This document shows, in pieces, positions 25,616 to 33,766 of a DNA stretch of 37,910 nucleotides (its first letter is position 1; the number at the start of each line of letters is the position of its first letter). The notes under the pieces were generated by a model that made no database searches, had not been told where the DNA came from, and saw only the letters and a list, made by a program, of their open reading frames with translations. Origin of the DNA: Lacticaseibacillus zhaodongensis (GTDB taxonomy: Bacteria; Bacillota; Bacilli; Lactobacillales; Lactobacillaceae); the NCBI RefSeq assembly GCF_009687905.1, contig NZ_BLBG01000019.1:1-37910 (forward strand). Reading direction: 5' to 3'. The position numbers and the translations under genes were made by a program.

Positions 25616-27460
25616 GTGTTAACAAATTTCTATGACTCAATTTTAAGTTGGGAATCGTTAGTGAGATACGGTTACATGGACTATATACCGCAATGGAACT
25701 CTAAGCCTCGGCAAAATGTTGATCCAGAATATGGACGTACTGATGTCTTTTATTCTAAGTATTTCAATCTAAACAACTTGCTAGACCAATTTGGAATTGA
25801 AAAATTGAACAAACTAGATTTTCCAAGCAAGGTTGATACGGAGCCTATAAATTTTACTATTCCAAAGTCAGGTGAAGTTAGGAGAACCTTGAAGTTTCCA
25901 AATATATATTCCTACATTGCACTATCTCAATCTTTAATAAGTAACAAAACCAATATTACGCAGGCATTGGAGCTGGACACAAGCAGCACGTCTAATTTCT
26001 TTAATCGCAAACCATTTGATTTTGCGAAGACTGAACGAATTCGTGACGGGATTTTGTTTGGCAAGACAAGATTCCTCAAAACAGATTTTTCGTCTTTTTA
26101 TCACACTCTCTATACACACGCAATCCCGTGGATTATACATGGAAAATCAAATGCCAAGATGGATAGGGGAAACCTGGGGCAAATTGGAAACCTGTTTGAC
26201 AGACTGGTCGAAAACGAGCAATACGGAGAGACCCATGGTTTGCCAACAGGTAGCTTGGCAACCAGAGTCGTTGTTGAGTTTACAATGTCGTACTTTGACA
26301 GACAGTTGCAAGCCATGCTACCAAAGGATGTTACTTTCCATAGGTATGTCGACGATTTTATATTTGCTTACAACAAACCTGATTCAGAACTAGCTGTTAT
26401 GAAAGATCTTAGGTATCTGGCAGGAGAGTACGGATTCATAATTAATGAGAATAAAGTTGCCGAGGTACCATTTTCCAGCATTGAGGTATACAATCCAGTT
26501 TTAAATTATCTCGATAAAAATGCACCTCAGAGATTAACCGTCAAGAGTATTTGCGCGTTCCTGAATGCCTTTATCAAGCTTGGAATTACGGCGGAAGCAG
26601 ATGGGGCTAAGGGGTCAGAAAAGCTGATCTTCACTAGTATTGGATATTGGTTTAAGTCAATAAAAGACCAACAGGTAAAAATGAAGACGGTTCAAGCGTT
26701 TGTTGATAGAGATTCAAACTATGGGGAAGTGGCAATAATTGATAAGTTGCTTTCCCTTGTAATTATTGACTCGAGGTTGGGTGTCCCGTATCTTAAGCTA
26801 TTGGATGAATTAGATTCTTTTTTGGATAAGTCAAATAATTTAACGATACAGAAACATTTCGACAACCTTTGGAGAGAACAGTCAGAAAAAATATATTCTA
26901 TAATTTATGATGCTCAAATTGATAACGAGAATCAGACAGTATATGCGTTGCTGATGATATTTCGTAAAACGGGGTGGAAATTATCCGAGAAATTCGTGGA
27001 TAATTTTATGAGAAATATCAATTGCGAGAGGGTCGAAGTTGATGATTTCTCACTCTTACTGGTAATTCAACAAGCGATACGAATGGGGTACTCTAAGATG
27101 GACGAGTTGGTTTCGTCGTTGAATGAACTTTTTTTAAACACTCAGATGGATCAACGTGATCCACTTGCCTTTAAGCATTGGCTTGTGAGATATGAGTTAC
27201 TTAGAATTAATCATGAGCAAGCGCCAAGTAACAGCGCCTATAACAAAGCAGTAAATGTGTTTAACAACTCTCATAAGGGCAAGGACGGTTGGCATAAGCC
27301 GTTGAGCTTTGCAATTTTTAAAAATGATGTTGCCTTGAAGACTAAAAAGGACAAGGACTCGAAAACGAAGTCAGAAGAAATTGTGCCGCAGTACCCGGTT
27401 TCTAACTTTTATTACAAGCTAATTGAATCCAGCGTGTCATTTGCACGATTTGATGATTAA
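25616..27460 (+). CDS. Abi/UG-group reverse transcriptase with C-terminal helical domain
   Basis: 614 residues from the GTG at 25616, which has AGGAG seven bases upstream. The frame is open back to 25472 inside AbiH, but no site supports that start. RT motif A is FLKTDFSSFYHTLYTHAIPW (Asp157), motif B GLPTGSLATRVVVEF (208-222), motif C HRYVDDF (YVDD 244-247), and motif D GFIINENKVAEVPF. The 'FYHTLYTHAIPW' extension is typical of the abortive-infection/unknown-group RTs such as AbiA, AbiK and the DRT proteins. About 300 helical residues follow the palm, as expected for their alpha-repeat domain. No partner endonuclease domain is seen. It differs in every motif from the RT at 13968, so the two are not recent duplicates. 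Function in phage defence is inferred. Confidence 0.87.
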   Translation: MLTNFYDSILSWESLVRYGYMDYIPQWNSKPRQNVDPEYGRTDVFYSKYFNLNNLLDQFGIEKLNKLDFPSKVDTEPINFTIPKSGEVRRTLKFPNIYSYIALSQSLISNKTNITQALELDTSSTSNFFNRKPFDFAKTERIRDGILFGKTRFLKTDFSSFYHTLYTHAIPWIIHGKSNAKMDRGNLGQIGNLFDRLVENEQYGETHGLPTGSLATRVVVEFTMSYFDRQLQAMLPKDVTFHRYVDDFIFAYNKPDSELAVMKDLRYLAGEYGFIINENKVAEVPFSSIEVYNPVLNYLDKNAPQRLTVKSICAFLNAFIKLGITAEADGAKGSEKLIFTSIGYWFKSIKDQQVKMKTVQAFVDRDSNYGEVAIIDKLLSLVIIDSRLGVPYLKLLDELDSFLDKSNNLTIQKHFDNLWREQSEKIYSIIYDAQIDNENQTVYALLMIFRKTGWKLSEKFVDNFMRNINCERVEVDDFSLLLVIQQAIRMGYSKMDELVSSLNELFLNTQMDQRDPLAFKHWLVRYELLRINHEQAPSNSAYNKAVNVFNNSHKGKDGWHKPLSFAIFKNDVALKTKKDKDSKTKSEEIVPQYPVSNFYYKLIESSVSFARFDD

Positions 27461-28083
27461 ACCTTAACTTTCGTATTAAAAAAACGTAATGTCGAACGTC
27501 ACACTATTCCAGCTATCAAATCCCCAAAAAAGTCACGCATCAAATGACATGGTGGAGTGAATCCCCGAGTTCAGACAAAAAATTTAGCTTGATAACGTTT
27601 GCTCTGAGCGGCTTCTGTATTGGTAAGTTCTAGGATAACAGATTCATGATTGGTTATAAGTAAACCTGTTCGTCCGGCTCAATCCACCATAACGGAACTC
27701 ACTAAGGCTGGCAGTAAGCTCCCGATAAGGATGGTCAGTCTCGAAGACGGTGCGTCTTTTTTTGGCAACGACGTCAACATTGCCTAGATACTAGTTGTAC
27801 TTGCTTCTCTTGCGGTTGTTGTAAGTTCACATCCAACCATGTTTCTTAGTACTGCGTTGACCGAAGTCTGATGATTGCTGATGTCAAAGCTAAGATGGTA
27901 TATGGAGGATGGCTGCGTCAAGGCATTGTCGATTGGAGGAAACCGTATGGTCAAGGCATACAGCTAAGGTTTCAAAACCACCTCATCGAACTACATGCTA
28001 TCGGCAAAAGTTCGGTTCAACACAGCAAAGAGTAGGACGTTCCCGTTTCCACACTGCATGGTTTCACTGAAAAAACGAAGACA
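27461..28083. other. Gene-free region after the AbiH-RT pair
   Basis: No coding frame was recognised on either strand. A short hairpin AAGAC-GGTGC-GTCTT (27744-27758) runs into a T-run and may be a terminator, far from the RT stop. Whether the interval specifies an RNA for the RT is open. Confidence 0.4.
27744..27763 (+). terminator. Short hairpin with T-run
   Basis: Five-base stem AAGAC/GTCTT with loop GGTGC followed by TTTTT. The stem is short, so the call is weak. Confidence 0.35.
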
Positions 28084-28356
28084 ATGGACAAAGACATTCA
28101 ACCAATCATAGCTCTCAAAGTTCATTTCATCGAAGACTTACACTACTCAACGGCTGAAAAGGAAGTTGCCGCCATTCCCGGGGGGTTTTCAGTGACGCCA
28201 GGAGTTGGGGTCAATCATGACCTAACCAAAGGTAGTGTAACGTTGGACGTATTACTGAAAGTACCGTCCAATAGTGAAAAGGCTCCTGAACGCATGGAGT
28301 CAGTCGAGGTGAATGCTTTTTTTGAAAAAAAGGACAGTAAGTCTGATGACGAATAG
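28084..28356 (+). CDS. Small protein of unknown function, possibly SecB-like fold
   Basis: 90 residues, no signal peptide, acidic end (KKDSKSDDE). Strand-rich sequence with IIALKVHFIEDLHY at the start and SVTLDVLLKV and SVEVNAFFE later, an alternation reminiscent of small SecB-like chaperone domains, but shorter than that family. This is a resemblance only. No good ribosome binding site precedes the ATG, and the frame is open a further 45 bases upstream to 28036. A strong terminator follows 55 bases after the stop, in favour of a real transcribed gene. It could also be the broken remainder of a longer gene. Confidence 0.45.
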   Translation: MDKDIQPIIALKVHFIEDLHYSTAEKEVAAIPGGFSVTPGVGVNHDLTKGSVTLDVLLKVPSNSEKAPERMESVEVNAFFEKKDSKSDDE

Positions 28357-28411
28357 GTACGATTACGTATTTTCCGCACTGCGGAAGTGTTAAGTCTAAC
28401 AGTTATATCAA

Positions 28412-28443
28412 GAGCTTTCTCAAGTGAGAAAGCTCCTTTTTTT
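28412..28443 (+). terminator. Rho-independent terminator
   Basis: GAGCTTTCTC (28412-28421) and GAGAAAGCTC (28426-28435) are perfect arms with an AAGT loop, followed by CTTTTTTT. It ends the transcript of the small gene upstream. Confidence 0.88.
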
Positions 28444-28985
28444 GCGAGCCGGCTTAGTCTTCAGGATGAAACGTCTGAGCGTGCGGTTGCAGTCATCAGT
28501 TCCGACAATGAGAACCAAATTACAGCCTCCATCCCACTTTTTCACAATTCTCCCGAACAATGCTATAATTATGGCCTAATGAAACTAGAAAGAGATATCG
28601 TACTACCAGGAGATTCTTACATCCAGTTCGATTCTAAGCGTGCTCCAGTCTGACAGTCACGCTTAAATAATTACCACGGTTCAACCCGCAGAACGTCAGG
28701 CGCATCCCGTGTCTACACTGTTAATGGGCTGATCAAAGTAAGAGCAGATTTATTTGTGCTTACAAAAAAACTGGTAATTATAACCGCTGAAAGCGATCGC
28801 CACGTATGCTCAACAGACTTATTAGGTGTCGCTAATCATGAACACGTTGAAGCGGCTCGGCGCACCAGCCGAGCGGCAATAGTGGCGCAGAAAACCACCA
28901 CAGAGACTACTGACGGCGTCAATGACCCGTTGCTAAGCAGGGACGCGTTCGTGATTCGGGGTCGAAAGGAACTAGGAGTTTCTTT
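28444..28985. other. Leader region upstream of the BCCT transporter
   Basis: Open frames here lack ribosome binding sites and family features. Two hairpins are visible, AAGCGTG (28636-28642) / CACGCTT (28658-28664) and GCTCGGC (28855-28861) / GCCGAGC (28868-28874). The second lies 110 bases before the transporter frame and could be a 5' leader structure. No T-box or known riboswitch consensus was recognised. Confidence 0.4.
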
Positions 28986-30590
28986 ATTTTAAGCAAGCAA
29001 AATATTAACAAACGGATTTTTGTACCAACTGTCGGACTGTTTCTGCTCATGTCATTGGTACTGCTCATGGGCGGGTCCGGCTTACGGACCGGGCTCGGCG
29101 CGATGATGAACTTCATCACCGGGCGGCTCAGCTGGCTGTACCTGGGCATTTACATTGTCAATTTTGTCTTCTTCATTTACATTGCCTGCAGTCATTTTGG
29201 CAAAATCAAGCTGGGGGACAAGGACGACAAGCCGCAGTACAGCAACTTCCAGTGGGGCAGCATGGTCTTCGCGACGGCGATTGACGCCAGCATCTTGATG
29301 CTGAGCATGGTCGACCCGCTGCGCTACGTTCAGCAGCCACTGTTTGGGGCTAAGGCATTGTCGGCGCAAAATTACCAGAACGCCCACATGCTCGGCCAGT
29401 TTGATTGGGGCCCGATGGCGTGGGTGATGTTCGCATCGTCCGCCGTCCTCATCGCCTATATGCTCTACGTCAAGCACGTCCGCGTGCTGTCGCTGAGTGA
29501 CGCGATGCCGATGCTCCAGGGTCAGCAGTGGCACAAGCGGATTGCGCGGCAAGTTGTCAACTTCCTGGTCGTCTTCGGCATCATGGGCGGCGTTGGTTCC
29601 GGGGTCGGCATGGAGATTCCCGTGCTGGCCAGAATCATCAACTCGCTCACCGGGATTCCCGACACGATTTGGCTCAAGCTGGGAATGTTCGCATTCCTGT
29701 TCGCAATTTTCGCGTTGACGATGCTTAAAGGTATCAACGGCGGGATCGATAAGCTCAGTTCGATGCACATCTGGACCGCGATCGGTTTTTTGGTCATCGT
29801 GTTGCTGGTGGGACCAACCGGGCACATCATCCAGAGGGAGCTCAAAAGTCTAGGCCTGCTCGTTGGGCGCTTCGCAGCCATGAGTACCGGTTTGACGACC
29901 GCTGCCAGCCACGGGGTTGACCCCGTCAAGTCCGAAACCGTGTTCTACTGGGGCTGGTGGTTGACCTACATGCCATTTATGGGGCTGTTCATCGCGCGGA
30001 TCTCTAAAGGCCGCACGATTCGCCAGGTGATTTTTGGCATGCTGGGCTTCGGGGCCCTCGGCTGCATGAGCTTCTACGCCATTCTTGGTGGCTACTCGCT
30101 CTACCTGCAGCAGACCGGCATGGTCAACCTGATCCACATTCTGAACACGCAGGGGCAGGCTGCGGCAATTGCCCGCGTGCTGTCTACATTGCCAATGAAG
30201 TACGGCATGCTGATTGTATACGCGTTGTCCTGCTTCATTTTCCTGGCCACCACGATTTCCAGCTCGGCCTACATTGTTTCGACCTTCACCAGCAAAAAGC
30301 TGCTGGGGACGGAGCAGCCGAGTCTGTTCAATCGCTTGGCCTGGATGCTGATCTTCATGATCTTCTCCTTCGGCATTGTGTTCGTCGGCGGCTTCAAGAC
30401 CGTGCAGGCGATTTGTTCTGTCGCCGGCTTCCCGCTGATCTTCGTTTCGGCACTGCTGATTATCTCGACCTGGCAGCTACTGGCAAAAGACGAGCGGCAG
30501 ACGGCTGCGGAAACGCGGCGCGCCCGCATTCGCTTCAAGCGGCGGGTCAAGGCACCTATGCACGCTGTGTATGAGTTATTTCATGACTAA
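28986..30590 (+). CDS. BCCT-family betaine/carnitine/choline transporter, abnormal start
   Basis: About 534 residues with twelve membrane segments. VFYWGWWLTYMPFMGLFIARISKG fits the BCCT signature region (W-G-W-W followed by F-I-A-R-I-S-G-R-T). MVDPLRYVQQPLFG and the Gly-rich IMGGVGSGVGMEI are also as in this family. BCCT carriers take up quaternary amines for osmoprotection or as nutrients. The first in-frame ATG (29049) lies inside the first membrane helix. The frame continues upstream to an ATT at 28986 with AGGAG seven bases before it, giving the natural-looking start I/M-LSKQNINKRIFVPTVG. No ATG, GTG or TTG exists between, so either ATT is used or an ATG was lost by one base change. A strong terminator follows. 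Confidence 0.85.
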   Translation: MLSKQNINKRIFVPTVGLFLLMSLVLLMGGSGLRTGLGAMMNFITGRLSWLYLGIYIVNFVFFIYIACSHFGKIKLGDKDDKPQYSNFQWGSMVFATAIDASILMLSMVDPLRYVQQPLFGAKALSAQNYQNAHMLGQFDWGPMAWVMFASSAVLIAYMLYVKHVRVLSLSDAMPMLQGQQWHKRIARQVVNFLVVFGIMGGVGSGVGMEIPVLARIINSLTGIPDTIWLKLGMFAFLFAIFALTMLKGINGGIDKLSSMHIWTAIGFLVIVLLVGPTGHIIQRELKSLGLLVGRFAAMSTGLTTAASHGVDPVKSETVFYWGWWLTYMPFMGLFIARISKGRTIRQVIFGMLGFGALGCMSFYAILGGYSLYLQQTGMVNLIHILNTQGQAAAIARVLSTLPMKYGMLIVYALSCFIFLATTISSSAYIVSTFTSKKLLGTEQPSLFNRLAWMLIFMIFSFGIVFVGGFKTVQAICSVAGFPLIFVSALLIISTWQLLAKDERQTAAETRRARIRFKRRVKAPMHAVYELFHD

Positions 30591-30620
30591 GTAAATCAGT
30601 AAAATGTCAAAGCAGTAAAG

Positions 30621-30675
30621 ATACTGGCATGCGCCTGATTCTAGATTGAATCAGGTGCGTGCCAGTATTTTGTTT
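30621..30675 (+). terminator. Terminator of the BCCT gene
   Basis: Long arms ATACTGGCATGCGCCTGATTC (30621-30641, 21 bases, two mismatches) and the complementary 30648-30668, followed by TTTGTTT. The bases from 30676 to 30960 carry no gene that I can see. Confidence 0.88.
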
Positions 30676-30973
30676 AAACAGAATCGGTGGGGGAACATGT
30701 GCCGTCAAGATAATGCGGAATAAGTTATTTCATCAACTACAAATGTAAACACAAACTGGTGGGCCGTAAAGCTGATTTCATGACTGATTATCAGGACCGG
30801 CAAAGCGAAATGCCGTTTTTAAGGCAATCTTGGCGCATGATTAACCGCAGTGCATAGGCGATATTAGCCTTAGTTAGAGCACTTGCCGCTTGTAAAGGAC
30901 GCTTGATTACGTTATATTTTACAGGGAAGTTCCATCCACGCAAATCTAACTAACACAATCGAGGCGGAGACAC

Positions 30974-31129
30974 ATGCAAAAGGCGACACTCATCATTGCA
31001 ATTATTATTTACTTAGCTTCACTCGTAGCGCTCATCACCATGCACAGCATGTTCGCGATGTACGCCATGGTCATCGGAATGTTGATCGAATGCTGCGGGC
31101 ATTTGGCCGGAATGTACGGGCACAAGTAG
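30974..31129 (+). CDS. Small integral membrane protein, 51 residues
   Basis: Starts MQKATLIIAIIIYLASLVAL, a clear membrane helix, then a Met-rich second hydrophobic stretch (MFAMYAMVIGMLIE) and a short Cys-Cys-Gly-His/His-rich end. GGCGGAG lies six bases before the ATG, and a hairpin terminator follows 55 bases after the stop, so the gene has its own transcription unit. No homologous family is recognised. Two-helix proteins of this size can be toxins, transport accessory subunits or stress peptides; there is nothing to decide among them. No antitoxin-like RNA is obvious on the opposite strand. Confidence 0.6.
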   Translation: MQKATLIIAIIIYLASLVALITMHSMFAMYAMVIGMLIECCGHLAGMYGHK

Positions 31130-31183
31130 TTACAGTGCGAATAGTAGCGGGGAAGGGAACACAGCTTACCTTCGCCACAGAAG

Positions 31184-31218
31184 ATTGGCCCCGAAATTCG
31201 TTTCGCGGCCAATTTTTT
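31184..31218 (+). terminator. Rho-independent terminator after the small membrane protein
   Basis: ATTGGCC (31184-31190) and GGCCAAT (31207-31213) with inner CGAAA/TTTCG pairing, followed by a T-run to 31218. Confidence 0.85.
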
Positions 31219-31401
31219 GGTCCGCAAGCAACAAGGCAGTTAATTTGGAAGGGCGGGTTAAGCAAGCTGGTTGCGCACATGGTTCAAAGGGTGAATAGAC
31301 ACTTTTCGGGTGCTCAACTACAATTGCATGGATGACACCGACCGTAGCGGTATAGGAAGATGCCGCTGACGCAACTAGCAAAGTGAGGTAGAAGCAGTAA
31401 T

Positions 31402-31650
31402 ATGCCGACAAAAGATCTCGAATATTATTTGAGCCGCCATTATCCGACCCTAATTGACTGGATTGATGAAGATCAGATGTACTCCGTTTCTGTTCCCTTG
31501 CTATCGGGACTGGTGGTCTATGACGAGCAGCTGACCAATGCACTGGCCGAATTAATTGACGCAAAAAGGGAATGGTTGAGTACAGCCATTGGTAGGGGTA
31601 TCAACATCCCCGAACCGCAAGAAACACCAGTACAAGGTTTTGTTGGGTGA
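31402..31650 (+). CDS. Short HicB-like antitoxin-family protein
   Basis: 82 residues. The segment YSVSVPLLSGLVVYDEQLTNALAELIDAKREWLSTAIGRG followed by INIPEPQE follows the HicB core pattern (YxVxVPxLxGxVxxGxTxxEA, then the helix and 'IPxP'). There is no C-terminal DNA-binding domain. GAGGTAG precedes the ATG. It sits 10 bases before a second, longer HicB-type gene. No HicA (small dsRNA-binding toxin with a conserved His) is found beside it. It could be a stand-alone regulator or a remnant antitoxin. Confidence 0.7.
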   Translation: MPTKDLEYYLSRHYPTLIDWIDEDQMYSVSVPLLSGLVVYDEQLTNALAELIDAKREWLSTAIGRGINIPEPQETPVQGFVG

Positions 31651-31660
31651 GGAGTAAATT

Positions 31661-32110
31661 ATGCAAATCGCTTATCCCGCGATGTTCTACTACACTAATT
31701 CCCAAGCGACGCGTTATTATGTATTCTTCCCTGATTTTGGCTCAACTGGAACCCAGGGTAGCAGCGTAACCGATGCGTTGTTTATGGCAGCTGACTGGTT
31801 AGGAATTATGGCCGCAGCTAGAATCCAGCAGGGCCATCGCCTACCGACAGCTAGCAACATTAATCGCTTATCTCTACAGGGCGATGCTCCATTCAGGGAT
31901 GATCAAGAACTGCAGTCTGGATGTGACTTTTCACAGTCGTTCACTTCAATGGTAACCGTGGATTTAGACCAATACCTGGCAGGTGATGATACGCTACAGA
32001 AAACAGTGGTGATTCCCCGTTGGGCGGAGAGGGCCGGTGCCGAGTTACAGCTTGATTTTGCAAAAGTGCTAACGGAAGCAATTGGTATTAAAAACAATGC
32101 AACTAGGTAG
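31661..32110 (+). CDS. HicB-family antitoxin, long form
   Basis: 149 residues. N-terminal HicB domain: YPAMFYYTN, YYVFFPDFGSTGTQGSSVTDALFMAADWLG, then INRLSLQG. C-terminal part after VDLDQYL: KTVVIPRWAERAGAELQLDFAKVLTEAIG, a ribbon-helix-helix type DNA-binding tail as in HicB proteins of lactobacilli. It begins with GGAG 8 bases upstream and is the second gene of a tandem pair of HicB-like proteins. The partner toxin HicA is missing in the surroundings, so this is an orphan antitoxin or a regulator. Confidence 0.8.
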   Translation: MQIAYPAMFYYTNSQATRYYVFFPDFGSTGTQGSSVTDALFMAADWLGIMAAARIQQGHRLPTASNINRLSLQGDAPFRDDQELQSGCDFSQSFTSMVTVDLDQYLAGDDTLQKTVVIPRWAERAGAELQLDFAKVLTEAIGIKNNATR

Positions 32111-32116
32111 AAAGCA

Positions 32117-32170
32117 AAAACACGAATCGCTCAACTCAGGGACTACCTTGAGTTGAACGATTCGTGTTTT
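32117..32170. terminator. Bidirectional-looking terminator after the HicB pair
   Basis: AAAACACGAATCG (32117-32129) pairs with CGATTCGTGTTTT (32158-32170), with a further inner stem TCAACTCA/TTGAGTTG. It ends the HicB transcript. Confidence 0.85.
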
Positions 32171-32382
32171 GATTTGAGGTTAATTAATTTCGATTACCAG
32201 CCGTTTACAGGAATTAGCGGAATGTATTTGTATGGGATGGTTTTGCGTTTGGCAGCTGCACGTCTTTGCTAAAATGACGAATTATCGTCAACCTAGTGGC
32301 AACCAACTCCATCAACAAACTGATTATTCTGAGCAGTTCACAGATTTTTGCATTCTTGACGCAAATTTTGGCTCCACAGTGT

Positions 32383-32404
32383 TATACTCCTAGTACAACC
32401 TAGG
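32383..32404 (+). promoter_or_regulatory. -10 box and palindrome before the second RloAB operon
   Basis: TATACT (32383-32388) is a good -10 element; the nearest -35-like TTGACG (32356-32361) is 21 bases away, too far for a normal promoter. The inverted repeat CCTAG (32389-32393) / CTAGG (32400-32404) lies at the start point, comparable to the palindrome in the first RloAB promoter. AGGGAGGTGG and the ATG follow. Confidence 0.45.
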
Positions 32405-32417
32405 GAGGTGGCAAGTC

Positions 32418-33761
32418 ATGCTCATTGATTTTTCTGTTAGAAACTTCAGTTCAATTAAGGAAGAAATGACCTTGTCCGCGGAGACAGGGGAGCGCTTGAG
32501 TCGGTTTAAGAAAACCAACACTATTGGTGAAGGTTTTAGCAGCTTGCTCAAGAACCTCATCATTGTTGGCCCGAACGGTTCAGGCAAGTCCAACCTCATC
32601 GCTGCCATGCGGCAAATGCGCAACATGGTTTTGAATGATCCGCAAAAAGTTACTAGCAAGCTGAACTTCACGCCGTTTGGGTTGAGCACCGCGACAGTTG
32701 CCAAGCCGACTAGCTTTGCGATTCGATTTAACTATCAGGAAATGAGTTATGATTATCGCTTTGCATACACTAGTGAAAAAATTGTTTCCGAGCAACTGAA
32801 CATTCTGACCAAAAACGCAGTCAAGAATGTCTTCTCAAGACAAGGTCAAGAATATTCCAATTTACCAGCATCCTTGCAGCAGGTGGCAACAAGCACGAAG
32901 AAGAACTCATTGCTTATTTTCACGGCGCAAAAGGCCAACGACAAGCACGCAATTGACGTGCTGGAATGGTTCGAGAATGACTTGGAGTTCGTCGATGATG
33001 ACCGCCAGAGCAATGTCATTTCGGACAAACTTGCCAGCTTGATTAAGGATGACCGGGTCAAAACGGAATTTCTCCGTTTTCTGCATTTTGCAGATATTAA
33101 TATTGTGGACGTGGCTGTGCGGGAGGTACCTTTAGCTCCGATGTCTGATTTTATGACAATATTTAGTAATCAGATTGTGAAAAATTTTAAGTCTTATATT
33201 GATCTTCCAGCTTCAGGTGAAGACGAACTGTCTCATTATAAAGAGTCCTTCACAACTAAGCAGCTCTATGCCGTTCACAAACAGTACGACGATGAAGGTA
33301 ATGTAGTAGGTACTCAAGAGATACCGTTAACTTCCGAATCACGTGGCACACAAAAGGTGTTCCTGATTGCACTCTCGATAATCAACGCCCAGTTAGGTGG
33401 TAACGGTCGGACACTCATCTTTGACGAATTCGATGATTCTTTGCACTTTGAGCTTTCGAAAGCATTGGTTCAAATCTTCAACTCTGTTCCGAATAAAAAT
33501 CAGTTCATCTTGACCACGCACGAGTTACAGCTGCTTAATCTCGATTTACGAACTGATCAGATATATTTGATGGACAAAGATTATCAGGGCAGAAGTTCAC
33601 TAAAATCAGTCTTTGACTTTAAAGACAGTCGGGATACTGCTCGACGCGATGTTAAGTATATGAAACGCTACATCGAAGGGCGGTTCGGCGCTATGCCCCA
33701 AGTCGATGTTGATCAAATGTTGAGTTCTTTGAATGCAGATGATGTGACCAAGTCGAGGTAA
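32418..33761 (+). CDS. RloA/AbiLi-type AAA ATPase, second copy
   Basis: 447 residues. MLIDFSVRNFSSIKEE at the start, Walker A GPNGSGKSNL (51-60), Walker B LIFDEFD with Asp336-Glu337, and FILTTHELQLL after it (H-loop). It has the same build as the ATPase at 2021 but with clear sequence differences throughout, so the two pairs diverged long ago or were gained separately. AGGGAGGTGG precedes the ATG. The RloB partner follows after 5 bases. The ATPase frame is intact although its partner is interrupted by a stop codon. In a toxin-restraint model an intact ATPase without effector would be harmless; this is inference. Confidence 0.88.
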   Translation: MLIDFSVRNFSSIKEEMTLSAETGERLSRFKKTNTIGEGFSSLLKNLIIVGPNGSGKSNLIAAMRQMRNMVLNDPQKVTSKLNFTPFGLSTATVAKPTSFAIRFNYQEMSYDYRFAYTSEKIVSEQLNILTKNAVKNVFSRQGQEYSNLPASLQQVATSTKKNSLLIFTAQKANDKHAIDVLEWFENDLEFVDDDRQSNVISDKLASLIKDDRVKTEFLRFLHFADINIVDVAVREVPLAPMSDFMTIFSNQIVKNFKSYIDLPASGEDELSHYKESFTTKQLYAVHKQYDDEGNVVGTQEIPLTSESRGTQKVFLIALSIINAQLGGNGRTLIFDEFDDSLHFELSKALVQIFNSVPNKNQFILTTHELQLLNLDLRTDQIYLMDKDYQGRSSLKSVFDFKDSRDTARRDVKYMKRYIEGRFGAMPQVDVDQMLSSLNADDVTKSR

Positions 33762-33766
33762 CCGCG

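Noticed and set aside
27690-27710. tRNA-like 3' end with CCA (CAATCCACCATAA)
   Set aside because: No matching acceptor strand, no GTTCRANYC T-loop and no anticodon arm could be folded upstream.
28387-28653. Frame of 88 codons after the small gene
   Set aside because: It runs straight through a perfect intrinsic terminator and has no ribosome binding site.
28756-28980. T-box or riboswitch in the BCCT leader
   Set aside because: Hairpins are present, but the T-box consensus (GGTGGNACCGCG) and known riboswitch cores are not.
28756-28992. Frame of 78 codons just before the BCCT gene
   Set aside because: No ribosome binding site or family features; it overlaps the transporter's own AGGAG and start.
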